This document shows positions 1-6,509 of a stretch of 10,559 nt of DNA, in pieces (the stretch's first letter is position 1; every line of letters starts with the position of its first letter). The translations under genes and the position numbers were made by a program. The DNA comes from an uncultured Alphaproteobacteria bacterium (GTDB lineage Bacteria; Pseudomonadota; Alphaproteobacteria; Sneathiellales; Sneathiellaceae), in contig CALEMG010000436.1 of assembly GCA_937910835.1 (NCBI GenBank), positions 1-10,559 of the forward strand, in the 5' to 3' direction. Under the pieces are notes generated by a model. That model saw only the letters and a program-made list of their open reading frames with translations, was not told the origin of the DNA and did not search any database.

Positions 1-798
1 AAGGATCCTTCGAGCGATTTTTGCGCCATTATCGATTCCGTTATGGATATCGACTATGCAGCCGCACGCATCACATATGAGCAGGCCGATAAACTCATAA
101 GCCACATCCAAACAAACAAATTAAAACTGGCTTGGATTATTGAAACCCATGTTCATGCCGACCATCTTACCGCCGCGCGATATATACAGGAAAAGATTGG
201 TGGAAAGATTGGCATTGGTGAGAACATAACCGTTGTTCAAGACACTTTTGCAGATATCTATAACGAAGATGCCGATTTCCCTCGTGACGGCTCTCAGTTT
301 GACGAGCTTTTTACAGATGGAGCCACATATAAGATTGGTTCGATCAATGCCTTTGCTATGCATACACCGGGACATACGCCTGCCTGCATGACACATGTTA
401 TTGGGGATGCCGCCTTTGTCGGGGATACGCTGTTCATGCCCGATGGTGGGTCAGCACGCGCGGACTTTCCTGGCGGAGATGCAGGTGTCCTGTATGATTC
501 CGTGCAAAAAATATTGGCATTACCGGATGAGATCCGGCTTTTCATGTGTCATGATTACGCTCCCAATGGACGAGAAATCAAATGGGAAACCACTGTCTTG
601 GATGAGAAGGAAAACAACATCCATGTCGGAAAAGGCCATTCGAAAGAAGAATTCATAAAAATGAGGTCCGAGCGCGACCCGACCCTTGGCATGCCTCGAC
701 TTATCCTGCCTTCCCTGCAAGTCAACATGAGGGCTGGTAATGTGCCCGCTGACAAGGATGGCCGCCAGATGCTTAAACTGCCGGTGAATATACTCTAA
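1..798 (+). CDS. Persulfide dioxygenase-like MBL-fold hydrolase (ETHE1/Blh type), 5'-truncated
   Basis: Metallo-beta-lactamase-fold protein of the ETHE1/Blh persulfide dioxygenase group, which oxidises glutathione persulfide (or a similar sulfane-sulfur species) to sulfite using a mononuclear iron. The reading frame is open to the first base of the window. The codons before the Met at 43 read KDPSSDFCAIIDSV, the usual first strand of this family, so that Met is internal and the true start lies upstream. Visible motifs: THVHADH (bases 145-165), TPGHT (His at 373-375) and GDTLF (Asp at 424-426). By ETHE1 homology the first His of THVHADH, the TPGHT His and the GDTLF Asp bind iron. The SARADFPGGDA stretch matches the Arg/Asp loop of persulfide dioxygenases, and CHDY (about 547-558) is the late conserved His motif. 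The sulfide:quinone reductase fusion 37 bases downstream strongly supports a sulfide-oxidation role. A DUF442 domain could be fused upstream as in Blh; the window cannot show this. Family confidence is high, exact substrate less so. Confidence 0.9.
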   Translation, partial: KDPSSDFCAIIDSVMDIDYAAARITYEQADKLISHIQTNKLKLAWIIETHVHADHLTAARYIQEKIGGKIGIGENITVVQDTFADIYNEDADFPRDGSQFDELFTDGATYKIGSINAFAMHTPGHTPACMTHVIGDAAFVGDTLFMPDGGSARADFPGGDAGVLYDSVQKILALPDEIRLFMCHDYAPNGREIKWETTVLDEKENNIHVGKGHSKEEFIKMRSERDPTLGMPRLILPSLQVNMRAGNVPADKDGRQMLKLPVNIL

Positions 799-835
799 TT
801 TTCACCGCTAATTTAATTGTTCCCGGAGAGCAAAA

Positions 836-2506
836 ATGGATGTTAAAAAAATCGATGATCACTATTCTGTAAGCCCGCAAATTTCATCAGAAGATATCAA
901 AACCTTGGCCGAAATGGGCTTTCGATCGGTTATCTGCAATCGTCCTGATGGCGAAGGAATGGACCAGCCCACTTTCGCGGAAATTGAAGCTTCCGCCCAT
1001 AAAGCAGGCATGGAAGCGCGCTATATTCCAATTGTTGCAGGTCGGGTAAATGATGACGATGTTGAAGCCTTTCAAGAAGCATCAAAATTTTTGCCAAAAC
1101 CCGTCCTTGCCTACTGTCGAACGGTGACAAGGTCGGCGACATTATGGTCGTTGAATGAGGGGGCTCAGGGACGCGCTCTCCCGGAAATTCTTGAAATGAC
1201 GAAAAAAGCCGGATATGATATGGCGGGTGTCGTTCGCCGCATTGCCAATGGTGGGAAGACGCCGACAGATGCTCCAGATGCCACACATGATATCGTTATC
1301 CTTGGTGGTGGGGCTGCCGGAATTTCCGTTGCCTCCAGTTTACTTAGCCGCTTTACCGATCTTGATGTCGCAATTATTGATCCCGCTGACGTCCACTATT
1401 ATCAGCCCGGCTGGACCATGGTTGGAGGCGGCGTTTTTGAGGCCGAAGAAACGGCACGCACCATGGCCTCGCTCATCCCAAAAGGTGTCACTTGGATAAA
1501 GGCGGCAGTTTCTGCATTTGAACCTGACACCAATTCCGTGATTTTGGATGGATGTCGTGTCATCCGGTATAACCGCTTGATCGTAGCACCCGGCCTAAAG
1601 CTCAATTGGCATGGAATTGAAGGTTTGGTGGAAACGCTGGGACGTAACGGTGTCACGTCAAACTATCGCTACGATTTAGCGCCTTATACATGGGAACTTG
1701 TCCAGAGCCTTCGCTCAGGCCGTGCTCTGTTCACACAACCTCCGATGCCAATTAAATGCGCTGGCGCCCCACAAAAGTCGCTTTATCTGTCCGCAGATCA
1801 CTGGCAAAGATCCGGTCATCTTGAGAATATCGATATCGAATTTTACAATGCCGGTGGCGTTCTTTTCGGGGTAAAGGAATATGTTCCTGCCCTCATGGAA
1901 TATATAAAACGCTACCACGTGGATTTGAAACTCACGCATAATCTGATCCGGATTGATGGACCAAGTAAAACCGCTTGGGTCAACAAAACGGAAGCAGATG
2001 GCAATAATGAAGTAATCGAGACCAATTTCTCGATGATCCATGTCGTTCCGCCGCAAACTGCCCCAGATTTCATTCGGATCAGCCCGTTGGCCGATGCGGC
2101 CGGATGGGTTGATGTAGATCAAACTACCCTTCGCCACAAGACATACGACAATGTCTGGTCCTTGGGAGATGTTATGAACGCGCCAAATGCAAAGACAGCC
2201 GCAGCCGCGCGCGTGCAGGCGCCGGTCGTCGCCAACAATGTTTTGGTCGATATGGGCAAGCAAAAAGGTGTCGCACACTATAATGGATACGGATCATGCC
2301 CGCTTACGGTGGAACGAGGGAAAATTGTCTTGGCTGAATTTGGGTACGGCGGCAAGCTACTTCCAAGTTTCCCTAAATGGATTATTAATGGCGAAAAACC
2401 TAGTCAGCTTGCTTGGCTGCTCAAAGAAAAAATTCTACCGCCTATTTATTGGAAAGCGATGCTGCGTGGTCGGGAATGGATGGCAAAACCAAAAATTTTT
2501 GAGTGA
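836..2506 (+). CDS. DUF442 (TIGR01244) sulfurtransferase/phosphatase-like domain fused to type II sulfide:quinone oxidoreductase
   Basis: Two-domain protein of 556 residues. Residues 1 to about 110 form a DUF442 (TIGR01244) domain with a rhodanese-like six-residue loop starting at Cys94 (CRTVTR). Relatives normally have Gly at position 97, where this protein has Val. After a linker, residues 154-556 form an FAD-dependent sulfide:quinone oxidoreductase: dinucleotide-binding GGGAAG (157-162), the family YYQPGW motif, KCAGAPQK with Cys308, the second FAD motif with Asp445 followed by NAKTAAA, and YGSCPL with Cys488. Cys308 and Cys488 align with the two redox-active cysteines of human SQOR (Cys201 and Cys379, as I recall them), so sulfide oxidation with electron transfer to quinone is likely intact. 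There is no signal peptide; family members are peripheral inner-membrane proteins. The ATG at 836 follows a GGAGAG Shine-Dalgarno sequence. The gene follows the persulfide dioxygenase by 37 bases and probably shares its transcript. Databases often label this architecture a bifunctional tyrosine phosphatase-family/FAD-dependent oxidoreductase; I think the sulfur role fits the context better. Confidence 0.9.
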   Translation: MDVKKIDDHYSVSPQISSEDIKTLAEMGFRSVICNRPDGEGMDQPTFAEIEASAHKAGMEARYIPIVAGRVNDDDVEAFQEASKFLPKPVLAYCRTVTRSATLWSLNEGAQGRALPEILEMTKKAGYDMAGVVRRIANGGKTPTDAPDATHDIVILGGGAAGISVASSLLSRFTDLDVAIIDPADVHYYQPGWTMVGGGVFEAEETARTMASLIPKGVTWIKAAVSAFEPDTNSVILDGCRVIRYNRLIVAPGLKLNWHGIEGLVETLGRNGVTSNYRYDLAPYTWELVQSLRSGRALFTQPPMPIKCAGAPQKSLYLSADHWQRSGHLENIDIEFYNAGGVLFGVKEYVPALMEYIKRYHVDLKLTHNLIRIDGPSKTAWVNKTEADGNNEVIETNFSMIHVVPPQTAPDFIRISPLADAAGWVDVDQTTLRHKTYDNVWSLGDVMNAPNAKTAAAARVQAPVVANNVLVDMGKQKGVAHYNGYGSCPLTVERGKIVLAEFGYGGKLLPSFPKWIINGEKPSQLAWLLKEKILPPIYWKAMLRGREWMAKPKIFE

Positions 2507-2512
2507 TCACTC
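2501..2512. repeat. Perfect 12-bp palindrome at the SQR stop codon
   Basis: GAGTGATCACTC reads identically on both strands and contains the TGA stop of the SQR fusion (2504-2506). It is preceded by AAAAATTTTT (2491-2500), itself a palindrome. With no loop bases and no following T-run it is a poor intrinsic terminator. It could be a protein-binding site or chance. Confidence 0.5.
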
Positions 2513-2667
2513 TTCTATCGACGTTTTCAGAATAACTTCATGGGAAAAATATTGCGGATTTAGTCATAGTCTAATCTAAAGATCTCCTATCAGCGTTACC
2601 GTATCTCGGCCACTATAGTTGTACAGGCAGTCTTGTTGTCCACTCATTTTATATTGAGCTATCAAAG

Positions 2668-2686
2668 TATAATAACTGTTGATCAA
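2668..2686 (+). promoter_or_regulatory. Candidate -10 box with overlapping palindrome upstream of the exporter operon
   Basis: A perfect TATAAT lies at 2668-2673. No good -35 box sits 16-18 bases upstream (the sequence there is CATTTT), so the promoter would need an activator or is weak. The 8-bp palindrome TTGATCAA at 2679-2686 falls where transcription would start and could be an operator. If correct, the leader before the ATG at 2797 is about 115 bases. This is pattern matching in an AT-rich region, so confidence is low. Confidence 0.3.
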
Positions 2687-2781
2687 ATACGATCTGCTGA
2701 CATTGTATGTAGGATAGTCATGCAGCGAGCTTTGGACTGAAAGCCAGATACATGTTTGTTGACGAGCAAACTTGAAAAGTG

Positions 2782-2787
2782 AAGGAG
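2782..2787 (+). promoter_or_regulatory. Shine-Dalgarno sequence that fixes the HlyD-family start
   Basis: AAGGAG lies 9 bases before the ATG at 2797. The frame also opens with a GTG at 2779, but that codon overlaps the approach to this site and has no ribosome-binding sequence of its own. Another ATG at 2792 is out of frame. The ATG at 2797 also gives a typical N-terminus, with a few polar residues followed by a membrane segment. Confidence 0.75.
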
Positions 2788-2796
2788 CGACATGAA

Positions 2797-3774
2797 ATGA
2801 AATCGAGAACGATCCTGATAATCGGTGTCTTGATCGTTGCCATTGCTGCCGGAAGCTATCACTGGTGGCAACAGCAGCAGAGCGATTTACCTGACGGATT
2901 CGTCCGCGCTAACGGGCGGATCGAGGCAGAACGAGTCGACGTCGCTCTCAAATTTGGTGGACGAATTGCTGAAGTTTTAGCTGATGAAGGGCAAATGGTT
3001 ACGCCCGGTGATGTTGTTGCCCGAATTGATTCCACCGAGCTAGAAGCAGAAATCCGCGCCGCCGAAGCTGCGACCCGCCAAGCCGAGCAGGAGCTGGCAC
3101 AGGCAAAAGCTTTGGTAGCACAGCGCGAGGGCGAAGTGACCCTTGCCCAAGCCGAGTTAGAACGAACCGAGACTCTTGTCACGCGTGGATATGCAACAGC
3201 ACAGACATTAGATCAGCGACGCTCACAAGAGATCACCGCTATCGCGGCACTCAACACCGCACGCGCTCAAATTGCCTCTGCAAAGGCAGCAATAGAAGCA
3301 TCAGAAGCGAAGGTCGCAGCCCTGAAGGCAAACCTCGCTGACTACACTTTGATCGCGCCAAGGAACGGGCGCGTGCAATATCGCTTGGCCCAGCCCGGCG
3401 AGGTTCTAGCGGCGGGCGGGAAGATAATCACCCTGCTTGATCTGACAGACGTCTATATGGATGTCTATCTACCCACTGATGATGCGGGTCGGCTCCGCTT
3501 TGGAGCCGAGGCTCGACTAATCCTTGCTGCCGCGTCACAATACGTGATCCCGGCGTCTGTTGAATTCGTCGCCTCGGAGGCGCAGTTCACTCCCAAGTAT
3601 GTTGAAACTGAGAGTGAACGCGCGAAGTTGACATTTCGCGTCAAGCTACAAATACCGGCGGAAGTTCTCAAGAAATATCAGGATGTTGTAAAAACCGGTG
3701 TTCCAGGAATTGCTATTGTCCGCATCTCACCAGAAGCGGAATGGCCGGAAACGCTGGCGGTTAAACTGCCATGA
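2797..3774 (+). CDS. yhiI: HlyD-family periplasmic adaptor (membrane-fusion protein) of an RbbA-type ABC exporter
   Basis: This 325-residue membrane-fusion protein should link the inner-membrane ABC transporter encoded just downstream to the periplasm and perhaps an outer-membrane channel. Residues 5-20 form one hydrophobic segment that could be an uncleaved anchor. The first half of the lipoyl-like (barrel-sandwich) domain is at about 40-80, with the family pattern of VALKFGGRI followed by EGQMVTPGDVVARID. Residues 80-182 are a long Ala/Glu/Gln-rich alpha-helical hairpin (coiled coil). The second lipoyl half follows at about 183-215 (LIAPRNGRVQYRLAQPGEVL), then a beta-barrel domain to the end. 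The length is near that of E. coli YhiI (about 355), the adaptor partner of RbbA. Its stop overlaps the start of the RbbA-like gene by 4 bases (ATGA), so the two are translationally coupled. The start at 2797 is chosen over the GTG at 2779 because of AAGGAG at 2782-2787. The symbol is by operon synteny; the transported substrate is unknown. Confidence 0.88.
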   Translation: MKSRTILIIGVLIVAIAAGSYHWWQQQQSDLPDGFVRANGRIEAERVDVALKFGGRIAEVLADEGQMVTPGDVVARIDSTELEAEIRAAEAATRQAEQELAQAKALVAQREGEVTLAQAELERTETLVTRGYATAQTLDQRRSQEITAIAALNTARAQIASAKAAIEASEAKVAALKANLADYTLIAPRNGRVQYRLAQPGEVLAAGGKIITLLDLTDVYMDVYLPTDDAGRLRFGAEARLILAAASQYVIPASVEFVASEAQFTPKYVETESERAKLTFRVKLQIPAEVLKKYQDVVKTGVPGIAIVRISPEAEWPETLAVKLP

Positions 3775-6506
3775 CGAGACCGGCCTCCGAAATGGCCGCC
3801 ACTGTCGCTAGCGTAACCCATCGCTATGGGGCGACCGTGGCGCTTGAAGGAGTGTCGGTTGAAATCCCGGCGGGCCAGATGGTTGGTTTAATCGGCCCAG
3901 ACGGCGTTGGAAAGTCCACTTTTTTGGGACTTATTGCAGGCGTGCGCCGGCTGCAAAACGGTACAGTCGAAGTACTTGGCGGCTCGATAGGCGATCGACA
4001 ACACCGCGATGCGGTTTGCAGGCGAATCGCCTACATGCCGCAAGGACTTGGTCGGAATCTCTATCCAACACTTTCGGTCATTGAAAATATCGATTTTTTT
4101 GGCCGCCTTTATGGCCAGTCGGCACATGAACGCGCCACGCGCATCGCTGATCTGTTGAAGAGCACGGGGCTCGCTCCATTCAAGAACCGCCCAGCAGGCA
4201 AGCTTTCCGGAGGGATGAAGCAGAAGCTTTCGCTCTGTTGCGCGCTTATCCACGATCCCGACCTACTGATCCTCGACGAGCCGACAACTGGCGTTGATCC
4301 CCTATCACGTCTGCAGTTCTGGCAACTGATCGACCGTATCCGCGCGCGGCGCCCCGGCATGAGCGTAATCACCGCAACAGCCTATATGTCGGAGGCCGAG
4401 CGGTTCGAACATCTGGTTGCTATGAATGCGGGCAAAATCCTTGCTATCGGGACGCCGGACGAGTTGATGTCACAAGCTGGCACCGACACTCTGGAAACTG
4501 CGTTTATCGCGCTATTACCTGATGAAGACAGGCAGGACCATGAGGCCATCACACTGCCTTCGCGCATTATTCAGGAAGGTCCTCTTGCTATCGAGGCAGA
4601 AGGACTGACTATGAGTTTCGGCGACTTTGTTGCCGTCGATCACGTAAGTTTTCGCATTCAGCCCGGAGAGATTTTCGGTTTTCTCGGATCAAACGGTTGC
4701 GGAAAGACCACGACTATGAAGATCCTAACCGGCCTTTTGACTGCTACTGAAGGCGATGCGAAGCTGTTCGGCAAACCCATCGGTACCGATGGCATAGCGA
4801 CGCGGCAGCGTGTTGGTTACATGTCGCAATCTTTTTCTCTTTATTCGGAATTATCTGTAACAGGTAATTTGGCGCTACATGCTGATTTGTTCCACCTGCC
4901 CCGCGCAAACCGCGAAGCGCGCGTCGACGAACTGATTAAACGGTTTGACTTAGTCGATGTGGCGGATGCGATGCCCGAAAATCTCCCGCTGGGCGTACGC
5001 CAGCGCCTCCAATTGGCCGTGGCGGTTCTACATAAGCCCGAGTTGCTGATTCTTGACGAACCAACTTCCGGCGTCGATCCAATAGCCCGCGATGCTTTTT
5101 GGGCTTTGTTGATTGAGCTGTCGCGTAAGGACGGAGTGACGATCTTCATCTCCACCCATTTCATGAACGAAGCCGAACGGTGCGACCGTATCTCCTTGAT
5201 GCACGCAGGTAAAGTTCTGGCTCAGGGCACCCCAGATGCATTGTGCCAGCAGCGTAGTGCGGCGACGCTCGAAGAGGCGTTTATCGCCTATTTGAAGGAG
5301 GCTGGCGCTGAAGACAGTACGCCCAACGAGGTCCTTGACTTTCCCACGGCGACAAGTCCGCATGTTGCCAAAATCGGATGGGTGTCCCCTTCTCGTATTT
5401 GGGCATTCGCCCGGCGTGAGACCATGGAAATTCTGCGCGATCCAATTCGGCTGGTTTTCGCGCTGTTTGGCCCAATCGTCTTGATGCTGGCAATGGGATA
5501 CGGCATCACTTTCGATGTTGAGAACTTGTCATATTCAGCGTTAGATCAGGACCAGTCCCGCGAAAGCCGGATGCTTCTCGATTCAATCGCGAGTTCGCGC
5601 TATTTCGACGAACGACCTCCAATAACCGATTTCGCCGAACTGGATCGCCGCATGAAAGCCGGTGATATCTCTCTCGCGATAGTCATTCCTCCCAACTATG
5701 GCCGAGACCTTTTAGCGGGCCGAATACCAGAGATTGGCGCGTGGCTTGATGGATCGAATACGACGCGTGCAGAAACAGGGCGCGGATATCTGCAAGGCGC
5801 GCTGTTTGCGCATTTGGGCGATTTGTCAATTCGGGAAACCGGCGAGATACCCGGTTTCTACCCTGCTACAGTTGAGCCCCGCTTCCGCTACAATCAGGCA
5901 TTCCGCTCGCAATATGCAATCCCCCCCGGCGTACTGATGATGCAGTTAATCATGATCCCTGCCATGCTAACAGCGCTTGGTGTAGTGCGTGAGAAGGAAA
6001 TGGGTTCAATCGTCAATCTTTATGCGGCCCCAGTTCATAAAATCGAATTCCTGCTAGGCAAGCAACTGCCCTATATTGGCGTTGCAATGGTTAGCTTCGC
6101 GAGCCTTGTCGTACTGATGCTCATAGTGTTTGGTATTGGAATGCCGGGCAGCTTTCTGGCATTGGTATTGGGGGCGCTATTCTTCACGGCGGCAGCCACA
6201 GCATTCGGCCTCGTCGTATCGACATTTGTCCGCTCGCAAATCGCCGCGATTTTTGCGACGTCAATTATTGTCATGATCCCAACCGTCAATTTTTCGGGAA
6301 TGATGTATCCGGTCTCCACCTTGGAAGGCGGCGCAAAGCTCATCGGTCAGGCTTTTCCGGCGCTCTATTTCCAGCAGATTAGTACAGGGGTCTTTAATAA
6401 AGGTCTCGATTTAGCAATATTGCTTCCCAATCATCTGATCCTCGCCGGTTTTTGTGTCCTCTTCTGGGCGATCGCAACCGTATTCTTACGTAAGCAGGGG
6501 ACCTGA
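3771..6506 (+). CDS. rbbA: RbbA-type fused ABC ATPase-ATPase-permease
   Basis: A 911-residue protein with the architecture and, as I recall it, the same length as E. coli RbbA: two ABC ATPase domains followed by an ABC-2 permease. NBD1 has Walker A G42-T50 (GPDGVGKST), signature LSGGM (145-149) and Walker B LLILDE (165-170), but Ala204 where the switch His is expected. NBD2 has Walker A 306-314 (GSNGCGKTT), Walker B 425-430 and switch His463, but a poor signature, LPLGV (405-409). The permease has a membrane segment at about 562-580, a large periplasmic loop (about 581-718), then hydrophobic segments near 721-738, 766-790, 795-818, 824-845 and 884-906. E. coli RbbA was described as a ribosome-associated ATPase, yet the permease and the flanking adaptor and permease genes indicate an export complex. 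The gene overlaps the adaptor gene by 4 bases and ends 3 bases before the second permease gene. The substrate and any ribosome role cannot be read from the sequence. Confidence 0.93.
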   Translation: MTRPASEMAATVASVTHRYGATVALEGVSVEIPAGQMVGLIGPDGVGKSTFLGLIAGVRRLQNGTVEVLGGSIGDRQHRDAVCRRIAYMPQGLGRNLYPTLSVIENIDFFGRLYGQSAHERATRIADLLKSTGLAPFKNRPAGKLSGGMKQKLSLCCALIHDPDLLILDEPTTGVDPLSRLQFWQLIDRIRARRPGMSVITATAYMSEAERFEHLVAMNAGKILAIGTPDELMSQAGTDTLETAFIALLPDEDRQDHEAITLPSRIIQEGPLAIEAEGLTMSFGDFVAVDHVSFRIQPGEIFGFLGSNGCGKTTTMKILTGLLTATEGDAKLFGKPIGTDGIATRQRVGYMSQSFSLYSELSVTGNLALHADLFHLPRANREARVDELIKRFDLVDVADAMPENLPLGVRQRLQLAVAVLHKPELLILDEPTSGVDPIARDAFWALLIELSRKDGVTIFISTHFMNEAERCDRISLMHAGKVLAQGTPDALCQQRSAATLEEAFIAYLKEAGAEDSTPNEVLDFPTATSPHVAKIGWVSPSRIWAFARRETMEILRDPIRLVFALFGPIVLMLAMGYGITFDVENLSYSALDQDQSRESRMLLDSIASSRYFDERPPITDFAELDRRMKAGDISLAIVIPPNYGRDLLAGRIPEIGAWLDGSNTTRAETGRGYLQGALFAHLGDLSIRETGEIPGFYPATVEPRFRYNQAFRSQYAIPPGVLMMQLIMIPAMLTALGVVREKEMGSIVNLYAAPVHKIEFLLGKQLPYIGVAMVSFASLVVLMLIVFGIGMPGSFLALVLGALFFTAAATAFGLVVSTFVRSQIAAIFATSIIVMIPTVNFSGMMYPVSTLEGGAKLIGQAFPALYFQQISTGVFNKGLDLAILLPNHLILAGFCVLFWAIATVFLRKQGT

Positions 6507-6509
6507 GCC

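Larger units (their letters stand above)
2507..2796. other. Gene-free spacer between the sulfide operon and the exporter operon
   Basis: This stretch of about 290 bases, AT-rich against its neighbours, contains no reading frame that resembles a protein. Frames that cross it are extensions of shadow frames of the flanking genes. It holds the candidate promoter at 2668-2673, the palindrome TTGATCAA at 2679-2686, and the Shine-Dalgarno sequence of the next gene. I found no GC-rich hairpin with a T-run, so transcription from the SQR gene is not visibly terminated here. No tRNA, attachment site or insertion-sequence end was recognised. Confidence 0.6.

Noticed and set aside
43..45. ATG at 43 as the real start of the persulfide dioxygenase
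   Set aside because: The frame is open upstream and the preceding codons encode a conserved first strand of the family, so the gene is cut by the window edge.
2171..2173. Loss of a catalytic Cys in the SQR (Val446 after GD, where human SQOR has Cys)
   Set aside because: Counting back from the C-terminus of the human protein as I recall it, redox Cys379 lies in the SCPL motif, which is conserved here as Cys488. The GDC cysteine is not the catalytic one.
1715..2278. Long antisense open frame (187 residues) within the SQR gene
   Set aside because: It lies wholly opposite a well-recognised gene, has no family resemblance or ribosome-binding site, and is explained by codon bias of the sense strand.
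2501..2516. Intrinsic terminator after the SQR gene
   Set aside because: The palindrome has no loop and no T-run follows it, so it does not meet the usual pattern.
2679..2686. FNR/Anr box at TTGATCAA
   Set aside because: The FNR consensus needs four bases between the half sites (TTGAT-N4-ATCAA); here the halves abut, so it does not qualify.
2779..2796. Upstream GTG start for the HlyD-family gene adding six residues
   Set aside because: It has no Shine-Dalgarno sequence, and the AAGGAG at 2782-2787 lies inside this extension, correctly spaced for the ATG at 2797.
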